DNA of 64,000 nucleotides from positions 41,081,820 to 41,145,819 of the forward strand of contig OY987301.1 of NCBI GenBank assembly GCA_963920635.1, written 5' to 3'. A program made the position numbers and the translations under genes. Source of the DNA: Pseudeuparius sepicola (lineage: Eukaryota > Arthropoda > Insecta > Coleoptera > Anthribidae). This document shows, piece by piece, positions 10,703 through 22,192 of the stretch (positions are counted from its first letter, which is position 1; every line of letters begins with the position of its first letter). Under the pieces are notes generated by a model, which had not been told where the DNA came from, searched no databases, and worked only from the letters and a program-made list of their open reading frames with translations.

Positions 10703-11267
10703 TATATGGGAATGCTAGACAGGAAGAGACACTTTCCGGTCCGCTCGAGGTAGACACAATGGCCACCGTAATGACGTACTTCCGTCCGAGTCCGAGCGTC
10801 GCGGCGCCTGACGCCGAATGATGAATGTGCATAGAAACTCATTACAGTTGACGTGGGATGGTCGCAACCGATTTGTGAAACACCACGGTTGTATTTCTAT
10901 AAAGTGGTCAATGTGTTTTATATGTCAGTGTCTTATAGAGAGAAAGCGAGGAGAAAAGGGACTACAAAAAACTGAAAAATATACAGGGTGTTCAAAACAA
11001 CTAACCAAGTGAAAAGATTTATTTGTTACCGTGTTAAATTGCAAAGTAAATTTTTTGGAATCATCTTTTGACGTCACGCTTGTATTTAAGGACTATACCC
11101 GGCGATTGAATGCCTGGAATTTTTTGCATAGAATATATTTTTAGTTATTTAAAAAAATTCATCCATATCTCGCGAATTAACAATGTGTCGCATGTCTAAA
11201 ATGCTGATTACAGAAACCTTGCCTTCACCACTATTATGCGCACGTGCTTTTTACAATGCGCTGCGAT
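10703..11267. other. Unassigned stretch with one MITE-like end
   Basis: 10730-10830 is GC-rich and unique. At about 10982 the sequence ATACAGGGTGTTCAAAACAA looks like the left end of a TA-flanked element of the CAGGGTGT type used elsewhere in the window. No matching right end was found. Confidence 0.3.
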
Positions 11268-11565
11268 GAAGTTGCCTTAACCAGCACTTTCTGATCTTAT
11301 AATCTTGCCACTTACTCCAGTCTTCCGCCACACAATTACCACCCGAGCCATTTGCATAAGGTAAAACCCGGGGGGTGGCCATAACTCGGCCGGAAGCGAA
11401 TCTTCTATACCGATAACGTTGTAGCGCCGTTGTTACGTTATTACAACGCCACGATAAATTTGGTCGAATTGGCCCGCAAGCCTGCGGCTGATCGCGCAGG
11501 TTGAGTCACGAGCGGCGAGCGGCGCTGGCCGGCATTGCTCCATTAAATCGCATACCACGATTAGC
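11268..11565 (+). repeat. GC-rich dispersed repeat R1, copy 1
   Basis: Homologous to 14752-14930 (same strand) and 17261-17545 (opposite strand). Shared blocks include ATAATCTTG-CAC, CACACAATTACCACC-like sequence, GGTGGCC-TAACTCG, CCGGAAGCGA, CGTTGTAGCGCCGTTGTTAC and GCAAGCCTGCGGCTGAT. Much more GC-rich than its surroundings. Possibly the terminal or subterminal repeat of a larger element. Confidence 0.7.
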
Positions 11566-12339
11566 GTCTACATCACCATTGATGTCTTCGTTGGCGGTGG
11601 TGTAATGGGATCAGCTCGAGGTATCTGGGGTATCGATTTAGATGGGACATTCCTGTTGAGATCTTCAATGGGGTGTGATATACCGCGTTTGATTTCCTGG
11701 CGCCATTATTTAGTATAAATAGTATAAATATCACGTATCTTGCAATAAAACAATTTGTAGGTGTAGATAATGCGGAGAGTTAAGGATTACTCTATTTATT
11801 CATCAACTCTCAGTCTCTGTATTATCGTTATCATTTTGTTCTGATAAATAAATATTAACACATTTTGATCATCTTCTCTAATTTCGGGAGAACTATAACA
11901 GATTTATATAAATCTAAATTTACTTTCAGTTGATGAATCTTCAATAATTTGTTTGTATTAATATCGCGTTAAATACATTGAACGCAGAGATTTTTAGACA
12001 TCAGATAAACGTGAACTTAAATGCAACATTGAGTTTTTTTGCCGCCTATACTGTGTTTGAATAAACTATGATGTTTTCAACATTAAACGATTTTCTTTTC
12101 TGTTAATGTTTTCATGATCAATCCTTGTGAATACATACCTCGTCGAAAATTTCACTACGGTCTCGAGATATTAGGTATAACTGATTTCGACTCTATACAT
12201 TCCTTATATATTACAAAATATACTAAGTATATATTACCTATATAAAATAGTGTAAAAAAGAGACTACCCTATCCTACACGGGTTTGTATTTTAGCTGTAG
12301 ATAATCTCTTTTTTTATATCCGCAGTGTTGTATTTTTAG
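11566..12339. other. No recognised feature
   Basis: Moderately AT-rich single-copy-looking sequence. It may include the 3' continuation of repeat R1 up to about 11640. No ORF or RNA gene. Confidence 0.25.
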
Positions 12340-12600
12340 TATTTCACAAGACAAGATTTCTTGTCTTGCTAGGCCTATTCTTGTCTTATCTTGCAAAGCA
12401 AGACAAGAAATTAAATTCATTCTTGTCTTGCCCAACTCTTGCTGGAAAAAACCTTGTCTTGCAAGCAAGACTTCTTGCAACTTATTTTTCTTGTATTTTT
12501 TGTTTAGTGACGTCATCGCTGCAAAGAGTCTTGCTACCAAGACTATTGTTAGCAAGACTCTTGATAGCAAGACTTTTGCAAAAAAATTTTTACTGCTGAG
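12340..12600. repeat. CAAGAC/GTCTTG motif array, locus 1
   Basis: Dense array of CAAGAC and its complement GTCTTG, with self-pairing pieces such as CTTGTCTTGC / GCAAGACAAG near 12350-12420 and repeated TAGCAAGACT-type units near 12540-12575. The left edge reads TTTCACAAGACAAG, which mirrors the right edge of locus 2. The interspersed motifs in both orientations resemble the subterminal repeats of a hAT-like element. Open frames across it simply translate the repeat. Confidence 0.7.
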
Positions 12601-12907
12601 GATGAACCCCTAGCGGTTCGAAACATTACAGTTTTAATTAAAAACTGCTTGTGGAGTTTTGACTGAGAGAATTTTGCTTTGTTTAATCTTGCATTATTTA
12701 TTGATGTGGATACCACCAACGATGTTATTTTGTTATTTGTATATATATTTTTAAATTTTAATAATAATTTTGTTGATTTTCAATTCGAAATACGATTTTC
12801 CGTTCTGTTAAAGTTATTTTGATATCTGTGGCTTTCGATATGTGTGGACAAATACTGCGTAACCCACTTTCCCAAAAAGCCCTGATCTATACTATGTCAC
12901 TAATATA
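12601..12907. other. No recognised feature
   Basis: AT-rich spacer between the CAAGAC array and the mariner foldback. GATGAACCCCTAGCGGTTCG near 12600 is a small self-complementary spot. Nothing else seen. Confidence 0.25.
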
Positions 12908-13771
12908 CAGTGAGGACCAGAAGGTTGGAACAAATTGGGTAAAATGTTCAGGTGGCGAATAAAAAAAATCGATGATGAATTTTTAATTGTGCACATTTGG
13001 GCATAAAACTTTTTCTTGTGACGTCATCAAGTTCGCAGATCTGACGTCATCGACATTTTTTTTAAATGGCAACCCCACTTTTTATAACGTCATTAGAAGG
13101 GGGACGTTTTTCTGCGTACAGAAGTATACATTTTAAGGTACATAACAACATTTCTGAGAAAAAAAATATTTTAATGAATTCTTAGGATAAACTGAGAAAA
13201 AATGTAAATAACAAAATGCAATCAAATTAACTGTTCGAAGTGCCTTCCTTGCACATATTGACAATGAGCAAGAAGATCTAATATTTCTGGGATAACTAGT
13301 CTAAACGTTTACGTGGACCGACCCAACAACATTGAAGCTTTGAAGATTAGAATTACTAAAACGTTTAGACTAATTACCCCAGAGATATTAGATCGTCTTG
13401 CTCATTGTCAATATGTGCAAGGAAGGCACTTCGAACAGTTAATTTGATTGCATTTTGTTATTTACATTTTTTTCTCAGTTTATCCTAAGAATTCATTAAA
13501 ATATTTTGAAATGTTGTTATGTAACCTACCCTAAAATGTATACTTCTGTACGCAGAAAAACGTCCACTTTCTAATGACGTTATAAAAAAGTGGGGTTGCC
13601 ATTTAAAAAAAATGTCGATGACGTCATATCTGCGAACTTGATGACGTCACAAGAAAAAGTTTTATGCACAAATGTGCACAATTAAAAATTATGTTTGACG
13701 TGTCTCATCAATTTTTTTATTCGCCATCTGAACATTTTACCGAATTTGTTCCAACCTTCTCGTCCTCACTG
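12908..13771. mobile_element. Snap-back mariner-type element with transposase sequence in both arms
   Basis: Termini CAGTGAGGACCAGAAGGTTG and the complement at the right end are flanked by TA (12906-12907, 13772-13773). Left arm 12908-13310 and right arm about 13359-13771 are near-perfect reverse complements around a 48-base unique centre. Each arm includes the 3' end of a mariner-like transposase gene plus its 3' terminal region. The structure is therefore the 3' half of a mariner duplicated head to head, as happens by aberrant repair during transposition. Non-autonomous. Confidence 0.9.
13313..13447 (+). pseudogene. C-terminal fragment of mariner-like transposase
   Basis: 44 codons ending in TGA read VDRPNNIEALKIRI, TKTFRLITPEI and LDRLAHCQYVQGRHFE. 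The pattern N-(I/L)-x-x-LK-x-RI, then IT-E-L-R, then C-x-x-x-x-G-x-HFE is the typical end of mariner/Tc1-superfamily transposases, after the last catalytic Asp. The first part lies in the hairpin loop and the rest in the right arm; the same coding sequence recurs on the minus strand in the left arm (about 13240-13310). Everything upstream, including the DNA-binding and catalytic domains, is missing. The encoded fragment cannot act as a transposase. Confidence 0.8.
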
Positions 13772-13773
13772 TA

Positions 13774-14263
13774 TAACGAACCAAAGTATTAGGAAGTACA
13801 ATGGGCGCTGGTACAATAGACCCGAGAAACAGCTAGTTTATTTAGCAAAAACAGAGTTAAAGAAAACATGAAAAATAAATTAGTCCACTGTAGTGGATTA
13901 ATTCAAAAGTACATAACTATTAATTTGTCGAATTTATAAGAATTAAAATTAGAATGATTTTGTTTGTCGGGAGTCGGGAAATATGGATTTCCTGCCCCGT
14001 GAAAGCGGCATAATAGGTACCTAAGTTAATTCTCAATTTCTTTTTGAGAGTACGTGTAATGCTTGGAAACATGGATTAGTATTACTTACCAGGAGTATTG
14101 TAAATAAAATATATTTACTAGAAAATATAGTAGTATATTAGATACAGCAATTATTCTTAAATAACCGTTTATATTTATGGTCATTTTTTAAAAATCAATA
14201 TTATCCTCACCGACATTAATTATTTCTTTTATTAAAGTGTTACAGGTATTATTAAAGATAGTG
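13774..14263. other. No recognised feature
   Basis: AT-rich spacer with no ORF, RNA gene or repeat recognised. Confidence 0.25.
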
Positions 14264-14444
14264 ATTTTTGCAAGATTTCTTGCTTTTAGCAAGATTTCTT
14301 GCAAAATTTTAAGAGTCTTGCAGAATGATTTCTTGTCTTGTCTTGCAAAGCAAGACAAGAAATTTAAAAGAGTCTTGTCTTGTTCTTGCAGCAAGAACAA
14401 GACAAGAACAAGAAATTTGCAAGAGTCTTGTGAAACACTATGTA
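14264..14444. repeat. CAAGAC/GTCTTG motif array, locus 2
   Basis: Second dense array of GCAAGA, CAAGACAAG and complements. TTGTCTTGCAAAGCAAGACAA at its core is a perfect palindrome around a short centre, and CTTGTTCTTGCAGCAAGAACAAG a second one. The right edge GAGTCTTGTGAAACACTA is close to the complement of the left edge of locus 1 (TAGTATTTCACAAGAC). The two loci are therefore probably copies or opposite ends of the same element type. Confidence 0.7.
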
Positions 14445-14751
14445 TTTTTGGATCCATCTATACAATTCGGCTGTTCACGTGATTCTTTTTACACGTACTG
14501 ATTTTTTCAAATAAACATACATTGGTATAGTTTGTTTCAATAACAGTTTAATTATAGCAAGTTTTGTTGAGAAACTTTAAAACCTCCTAAATTCTCGGCA
14601 TGCTTCCATATCACACAATAGGTATATGGCGGTGTAGTCAGCCTGATATTGCTAGTGCCTTTTTCGCTTGGTGGATTCTTTATAAGAATTATGACGCACA
14701 AGGTTCAGTAATTTCACATTAGCTTGCTTTTTAATCTGCATACCGCAACAA
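14445..14751. other. No recognised feature
   Basis: Short spacer between the CAAGAC array and repeat R1 copy 2. Nothing recognised. Confidence 0.25.
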
Positions 14752-14930
14752 AAGCTACCTTAACCAGGACTTCTTCATCGTATAATCTTGTCACCTACTC
14801 CCAGATCCCGCCAGACAATTACCACCACCCCTCCTATTTGCAAAAGGTAGTGGCCGTAACTCGACCGGAAGCGAGTCTCCTCTACTGTAGCGTCATTATT
14901 ACAGCGTCACGATAAATCCGGGCGGCAGTA
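14752..14930 (+). repeat. GC-rich dispersed repeat R1, copy 2
   Basis: Diverged copy of the repeat at 11268-11565, in the same orientation. ACCTTAACCAGGACTT, TATAATCTTGTCACCTACTC, CAGACAATTACCACC, GGCCGTAACTCGACCGGAAG and CACGATAAATCC align in order, with the block between TCTACTGTAGCG and the ATTACAGCG stretch shortened. Confidence 0.65.
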
Positions 14931-15600
14931 GCATCGCACAACGACTGGAGACTACATCACCACGCGGATATCTTGGTTGTGTTGTAACTCTCGTTGCAGT
15001 CTCTACCTAGTGGACTGTGTTAAAACATTTGAATACACATGCTTATTTAAACCTCTTAAATCCTTTAACACGATATCTACAGTAGGTATAGGTATTTACG
15101 AACTTACAAATTGATATCAATATAAACATTTGCATGCTGTTTGCACGTGATACGACCCGGCGGATCAGCTTGTTCATACCATACATACCGAAACGCAGCA
15201 AGTTTTGTCGTCACTCTATTATAGTATCACAAAGTATTGAGTCGTTTGCAGAAGCTTTTTCTCAGCCAGACGGCTTGTAGATAATGCGGAGGACGTCTGA
15301 TCACGTGGACACCACGCATAGCGGTTTGTTTACGTTTATTTATAGACCTATTGTCTTGCGTCTTGTGTGTTACGTTCAGAATTGACTTTTAAGCCCAAAT
15401 ATTAAAAATAGGTAAATCTCGATTATTGTCGTTCTTTTATTAGTTAAATCGTGCTTGAAGTTTCCTTAAAAATAAGTGGTAGGCCAATGGTAGTGAGAAA
15501 CTGACCTTTATTAGAAATTATTCATATAATTTTTGTCGTAACAGTATTGAGTTAGTTTTCTCTCGCTTGTAGAGTGGGGTGGGTCCCACTGCCTTGGTAA
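14931..15600. other. Unassigned stretch between R1 and the strand-skewed segment
   Basis: No gene recognised. GTCTGATCACGTGGACACCACG near 15294-15315 contains a CACGTG-like E-box core (TCACGTGG). The composition shifts toward G/T on the plus strand as the next segment is approached. Confidence 0.25.
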
Positions 15601-16830
15601 ACAACGTTTGGGGCACCTTTGAACATAGCTACTGCACTCTATCGAGACGAAGTGAGCCTACAAAGTTGTAAACGATTATTTGCGAGATTTGCACGGAAAT
15701 AACTGGGTTACCTCTTTTACTGGGGTTGTATTGTCGTCCCTGTTCACTTTGGAGAGTTGCCCTGGTTTGTTTGTTGGTTGTGGAAGCCTGTTTTGTTGCG
15801 TTATGTGGGGGATTGTTTTTGGATTTTTGTTGTGTTTCCAGTGGCTAATGTTTTGGCCTGAATTGTGTTCTATTTCGTGGCCGGTTGTCTTGTGTTCATT
15901 TCTGCCTCCAGTTTTGCCGTTTGTACTGCGAGATTGTGGGTTTTCGGCCTCTTTTGCCCCGTTATTGACACTTTAGAAAACACTAAGATGTAAACAATAC
16001 TGACACTAGCGAGTCACGCGTTTTTCTGAGGAATGCTTACGTGTCCGACACGGCGTAGGTTTCGCCTTGACTTTGGGCGCCTAGATACTTGATTGTCGTG
16101 TGCGAAATGGTATATTTCGACGGAGTTTGTTCTGTGTACGACCGTGGCTGGCGTTTCTTTTGTCCGCCATACTGCCGTTTTGACGTGACGTCGGTGTCTG
16201 TCGGTCGTCGAACGACTGTCGAGAGGCATGCACGGTCGGTACGCACAGTGGCGTGCGCTTTTCAGTGATCTGCGCGTGGGTGCGTTTGTTTTCGGGTGTA
16301 ATTTTTGTTATTACATCATGATAGGTTGTCAGGTGAAGGGCTGATGATCCGTCGTCTTGTGCGGGATGTTTATTTGAGAGTTTTGTTACTCTTGAGTGGG
16401 TTTTAGGCAATAAGTTTGCGCGCGAGAATGCATGATGAAGTCGGCGCTACTGGAAAATTGTCTGGTACTATTGTGTTTTGTTGTTTTGTGACTTGTGGCT
16501 TGTTTGTTTCTCTAGTTTTTTACGTTACCAGCCCTTAGGTTACAACGTTTCGGCTATATATTCATTCCTCGGTTGTTAATATTCTAAACTCCTGTTTTTG
16601 TCGGAGTCGGCAGCGGCGACCGGCACAGCCACAAACACGAGTCCTCCGGTCGGGATAATTAGCGTCGGCCGCTGTAACATGTCAACGGCAGGGGGAACAG
16701 CCGACTTCCGGTGTCGGGGGCGGCCGGTTTTTCGGCCATCGCGGACACGACCCGCAGCTGGATGCTCGGTCGATGTACCGAGCGGTCGACACGGAGAACA
16801 CGGGTGGGTATTTAGGATGTGTAGAGTTTA
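15601..16830 (-). other. Strand-asymmetric, possibly decayed minus-strand coding segment
   Basis: The plus strand is rich in G and T and the minus strand in A and C. On the minus strand a frame is open without a stop over roughly 102 codons (about 15975 to 15665), encoding a hydrophilic N/T/Q/K-rich chain (e.g. NEHKTTGHEIEHNSGQNISH). Another minus frame of about 100 codons runs 16410-16081, also hydrophilic (e.g. KRTHAQITEKRTP). Low-complexity A/C-rich coding of this kind is seen in retroelement gag/ORF1 genes, but no zinc knuckle or other domain is visible, starts are missing and the frames do not join. A/C-rich sequence also has few stop codons by chance. Confidence 0.3.
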
Positions 16831-17260
16831 ATAGCACTAAAGGGGATGCATGTGTAGATTGCTGTATATGTAACCGATCGGCAACATTTCGTTGATAATG
16901 TATAGATTCACATTAAGGGGTTTCCAGTGACTGACAAACAGGAGACGATGCAGCTTAAGTTTGATACAAAAAAATATCGAAGTTGTTATTATTCAACTAA
17001 CTATATCGTTAGTTCCCGCAGTTGCAAAAACTTTTACTACATTGTGCTGCAGGTCTACTACATTACAACAATTTGATTTGGTAAAATATACCCGCACCTC
17101 ACTCCACACGCAGCATGTAAACACAACATTTTAATTATTTGCAGTTGGTGTTGGGGCGTCCAACCAAGGTGTTAGTTATGCACGAATTACCTTAGCAGGT
17201 AGCTATACCACACGATATTAGTGATTGCGAACCGAACTAAATCGATATACTTCGATCGCA
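16831..17260. other. Unassigned stretch beside R1 copy 3
   Basis: No gene recognised. May be the continuation of the R1-bearing element. Confidence 0.25.
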
Positions 17261-17545
17261 ATCTTAGTAAGCGATTTAATGGTGCAACGCCGGCCAACGC
17301 CGACCGCCACTCGTATAACTCAACCGGGGCAATCAGCCGCAGGCTTGCGGGACAATTCGACAGAATTTATCGTGGCGTTGTAATAAGGTAACAACGGCGC
17401 TACAACGTTATCGGTATATAGGAGACTCGCTTCCCGTCAAGTTACGGCCACCCCGCTGTAGTTACCTTATGCAAATGGAGGGGTGGTAATTATGTGCCCG
17501 CGCGGAGGCTTGGAGTAGGTGGCAGACTTATAAGATCAAAAATCT
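17261..17545 (-). repeat. GC-rich dispersed repeat R1, copy 3 (inverted)
   Basis: Reverse complement of the 11268-11565 unit and closer to copy 1 than to copy 2: the AATCAGCCGCAGGCTTGCGG, AACAACGGCGCTACAACGTT and CTTATAAGATC blocks are shared with copy 1. The inverted orientation relative to copies 1 and 2 would fit terminal repeats of one 2.8- or 6.3-kb element, but the ends and target duplications were not found. Confidence 0.7.
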
Positions 17546-20092
17546 TGTTGGATGCTTTCGCCGCAGGACAATATAGTGAGCAAGTGTGTTTTAAATTATC
17601 CTATTTTTTTCTTAGACATTTCAACAGTTGTTTGTCATTATTGACATGTTACTGTAGCACATTTTGTTGTTGCACACAATGTGAACGGCAGCTATGGGGT
17701 GGTTGGAGATCAGGATTCGTGTGTAAGGAGGTTTGATGTTAGTTGTTATGAGGCTTAGTTGAAGGAAGATATTTTGGACGCCGCCTATTTCTTTTACTTT
17801 ACTTTTAAAAGCGATTTAAGTTTACATAACCCCCGTTTTTAAATTGATACATATTTTAAAATATTCAATGTTTCTAACCAAAGTACATAACCCATATATT
17901 GGGAGTAAAAATGATGCTTATCCGTAAAGAAAACTAGTTCAGCATATAAAATAACTTATTTTTGACAACTAGATAGTTTTATGCCAAATGTAGGTATAGC
18001 TGGACAAAGTTATCTAGTTACTGAAGTTAGGTAGTCTAAGCAGAACTCATTTAGTCATAGTCAGAGCGCAAATAGTTTAGATAAATTTATCTGATTCTAA
18101 CCGTGCTTGTCCAGTGGTGAACGTTCTAGGGGAGGAAGTCTCTGCTTGCTGGGCAGACGGGAGACAAATCACGTGATCACCTCTCCCGTGCAGATAGTTG
18201 TGGTCCAGCCTGTAGGTGTGTATCACACAAAATTAGCCCTAGAAAATTAGCCCTAGAAAATGCCCGGAAGTTGGAAATTTGACTTAGGCATATAAAAAAC
18301 TACAGAATAAAGGTGCTTACCTGTGCTGCGAAGTGTACCAGCGAGAAATATGCGATAAAGACGGCACCGAGGAAGGCTAATATAGGTGAAGATTGCGTGG
18401 TGATATGAAAATAGCCCCATTACCGATTTTCACTCACTTCTGATCAGCTTTTTAATTCACCTTTTGCTCTGAAAAACTTCGCAAATTCTCCCAAGTAACC
18501 AGTACGACGGTTTGCAGTCGAAAGAACGGTTTTTCACTCTCCTGGTCTCGAGCGCATGGTTCTCTAAATTCCTCTATTAACGACTCATCGAAATTGCCTA
18601 GGTAACTACCAGTTGGAAAGATTTTCCGTGTCCGTCTCTTCAAATAAAATATAAACTTGGACGGAAACCCAACTGACATACACAACTAGCCGAATGGAAA
18701 AGAAATAAAAGAGTTACAATTCTAGGGAATGACGATCTAATAATAAATAAAAATAAACGCCCCGACCTGGTGCGTCAAGCGATAGGGAATAGCTACCTTA
18801 GAAGCGGCAAGTGGACGGGACTTAGGAAAATAAGGAGTTATTATCGCTTGCAGAACACGCAGCCATAGGCTAGGTACCTCACGCGTAGATGGCGCTGAGT
18901 ACTTACCCTGTCTTTGAAATAAAAATAAAAATAACGATTAAAGATGTAGCGTAATTTTCAAACGCTACATTACCTTCACAAAATTGTACAAGTACATAAA
19001 TACCGTTAGCATATAAATTCAGCAAACTGAGGACGCAAAAGCAACCGAGACACTGAAACTATACAATATGCTAACACCCTTAAAACTATTTTGTAATTGA
19101 AATAATATTGTGCCCTCATATCCATTCATTGTCCATTCAAGGGTGCGCCACCCCGGCGGACCGGCCCTTAGGACACAATTCCTCCGGCTGGAGTAATATC
19201 ACTTAGCATACCGGGCATTCCGGGCCCTGACATGTGTAGCATAGTTGAGCCATAGCCGCACCACTAAACTACCGTTAATTTATTGAATCCCCCCACCAAT
19301 AATCTTGAGAAGATAAGGGGACAGTATAAACAACATTATAACTAGGATCGCCAATCTTTGTTGGAGTATCCAGCAAAATATCTATCGTCCATTGCAGTCT
19401 TACTCAAAGTCATTCTATTTCAGGCAGTACAAAAACGCATAGGACAGATTCCTGAAAAAAACGTTATAGAGACAAGTAAACTTAAAAAATATCTGTTGAA
19501 ACTAAAGGAGCAGAAAAGCTATGTGCACAATTAATCGAATTGTTTATACAGCCTTTGGCCACGCAACGTCCCCTAACGTTCAATGTAGGTACTATGAAAA
19601 CGCACACGGATACGGCTCTCTCAGAGACGATCTACTGAACAATCTCAGCTACAGCAGAACCCTCTCGAGCTGAAAATAAGCTGTGGAAGTTAACCGTAGC
19701 GCGAAAATATTTGAGACAGTCCGGCTACTGTATGTATACGTGCATCTGTGATAAGGGGAAACGCCCGAGGCGATTGTATAGAGCAGTTCCACGTAATTAT
19801 TTGACGCCTATCTACTCGTGCAGCCGCTGTTTATGTTGAAACAGAAAAAGAAAATAGTTGTAGATTTACAAAAAGGAAAGTTAGCGGCTGATGTGACTAA
19901 TTTGTATCGGTATCTGGTTTTTCGAAATTGTCGGTAAACTACGACAGCTTTTTCCTCTCAACTTTATAAAGACTAAAATAAATAGTAGCCATTTTTTAAC
20001 TTTTAACTTGTGTAATGTGTACTATTGAGGATAATAAAACCAACTAGGAGTGTGCCTTCTAACATCGTGCTGATAATATACAAAACTATACT
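17546..20092. other. Unassigned 2.5-kb stretch
   Basis: No gene or confident repeat. A short tandem duplication (ATTAGCCCTAGAAA twice) lies at 18233-18260. 19140-19240 is GC-rich (CCCCGGCGGACCGGCCC). No ORF here shows a recognisable domain. Confidence 0.25.
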
Positions 20093-20442
20093 AAAATCAA
20101 GTAACTCTTACGCCTGGCGTAAATAATGAAATTTTAACGAAATACGGCGATTGGTCAATAGGCCATAAAATATCCGCGCGTCTGGCAACAGGGATCTACT
20201 CGATCGCAAAAGCGTATTTATGCGGTTTTATCTTGTTGTTTTCAGCTATTTAGACACTGCTACGAACAATTGTATCGATGCTTTGACTCATTTTAATTAA
20301 GCCAATAATTTTTTCCGAACTATTTTTACGTAAACAATTGTAAAAGTAAAATTAAATAAAGGTCGTGCCTCAGTGCGGCTCTGGCGAAAATCTCAAGGCA
20401 CACGTTCCTGTTTACATCAGGCGTAAGAGTTATTTGATTTGA
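20093..20442. mobile_element. Short element with about 30-bp inverted ends
   Basis: AAATCAAGTAACTCTTACGC at 20094 is matched by the complement at about 20411-20441 (GGCGTAAGAGTTATTTGATTT region). The 350-bp interior is non-coding. Near the right end GTGCCT and AGGCAC enclose a small hairpin (20367-20403), and an AATAAA lies just before it. A MITE is the simplest reading. The polyadenylation-like signal plus hairpin also suits a solo LTR, but the long inverted ends favour a DNA element. Confidence 0.6.
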
Positions 20443-22192
20443 GTAATATAAGTATCTAGTAAACCCCAACTCAGCAGGTTAGGTTGAAGCTCAGAACAAA
20501 CGCGCAGAAGACAGGAAACGGATTCATTCACCATTGTATAATAAATTTTTATAAATCTACCGAAAAAACACTTCATCTAATAGACCTTGGGCGCTGGTTG
20601 GATATTACAAGATGTATAAATAATTAATTATATAAGATCCTTAATTTTTCTTTTTGCGAATTTATTAATTTCGCAAAATGAAATTGATTGTCTTCCTACA
20701 GTTTTAGATTTGTATGTGATGAGTATTATCTAGTCAGTCAACAGGAATTAAGACTTAGCTTCCTCATTCTAAAGTGCAAAAAATGCACATATCACTTTCC
20801 TGGAAATTCTTCAGCATATTTTTGACAATATTTTTTATTCAATCTAATATAGTTGCTTAGATTCGAGTAAAAACGGTGCTTATTTTTGAGAACAATAAAT
20901 CTGGACAAATTTTAGTAACATTTGTATAATGTTTTATTATTTTTGGTGTGCATTCTCCAAATATTTCTGATCTTTTTATTAATTTTGTGTTAATATGTAT
21001 TTATTTTGTATTCGATTCGATTTTTGACATTATTGTTACTTTTTATTAAAATATCCGAATTACTGTTTCGCCAACACTGAGATTAAAGAATAAAACAATA
21101 AATAAAAATTGCATAAGCAAATTTGACAGTTTTTGTAAGGATCTACAGATTTATATTTGATTTATAAAAAAAACTAGTATAAGGCTTCTCTCGAAAACCC
21201 AAGACAAAAATAAAAATTGTGCAGAGGCATTGTGCTCAAATATAAAATTCTGGCTATTAAATATTTACTACCACGAATCATATCAACGAACATGAGTGGC
21301 ATACAGGAATGGGCCATATTATTCGATACTAACGATAAATTAGAAATGAGTCAGTATTTCGGGGTAATAAATTTTTATTGCCTCTCTTACTTTTCCTGTT
21401 ATATAATAGGGTAGTAGATAATCTTACGTAAATTTCAGCTTTCTATAGTGAATTATGAATTATTTGTTTAAATTATGAATTATGTAATTAAATAATTAAA
21501 TAATGAGTACCTACCTACCGTTGTTAGACAAGTACGTAAAAATTACCTACAATTCGTAATAAAATTTAAATTTAGCTACACAGGCTACCTGTGTAGAAGC
21601 AACACAAGCCATGGCATGTTGATCAATACTAAATTCAATCAATACTTGTCCAAATTACCTGTTTATTCCCTAGCATCAGCAATCTAAAAATGCTGTAAAT
21701 TATTTATTGTCCCCTCAAAGTAACAAAAAGTAGGTATCGTGATAGGTTTCCTTTCATGTAGTTCATATATAAGACCGAAGGGTGGAGATAAACCGGGCCG
21801 TCAAGCCTGAAATTTTTATGCTCCTAAATATCAGTGGACTGTTTATGGCACATATAAAAGAGTAGATAAGAAACGCGACTATAAAATCTACGTTGGTTTT
21901 CGTTTGTCAGACATTATGCGTGTATTTATAGCCAGTTTTGCGTTTCGAGAGTCCCATTCTCAGCCAAACAATGTTGTGCCAACGGCCGAGGACTTGGCTT
22001 GATATTTTCTTAAGTTACCGAAAAAAGGTTCACCATTTCTCATATACCATACAAATATAAACCACCCTCAAATTTCCTACTACTTTAATATATGTAATAA
22101 GGTGGCTTGATATTTGATAAAGATAGTGCAAGAGATAGTTGTTGATGATTGGTTGATTTCGATTTCATACCTTGTCTAGATTGGATATATGA
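20443..22192. other. Unassigned AT-rich stretch before the LINE
   Basis: No feature recognised. 21425-21520 is low-complexity (repeated ATTATGAATTAT and AATTAAATAA). The last few hundred bases may contain decayed LINE 5' sequence, but no frame carrying endonuclease motifs was found upstream of the stop at 22190-22192. Confidence 0.25.

Noticed and set aside
12274..12613. Overlapping plus- and minus-strand ORFs
   Set aside because: They translate the CAAGAC/GTCTTG repeat field; the same applies to the frames at 14188-14482.
16598..16831. 77-codon GC-rich plus-strand ORF
   Set aside because: No ATG at the start (opens at TTG), no domain, and the opposite strand has similarly open frames; a composition effect.
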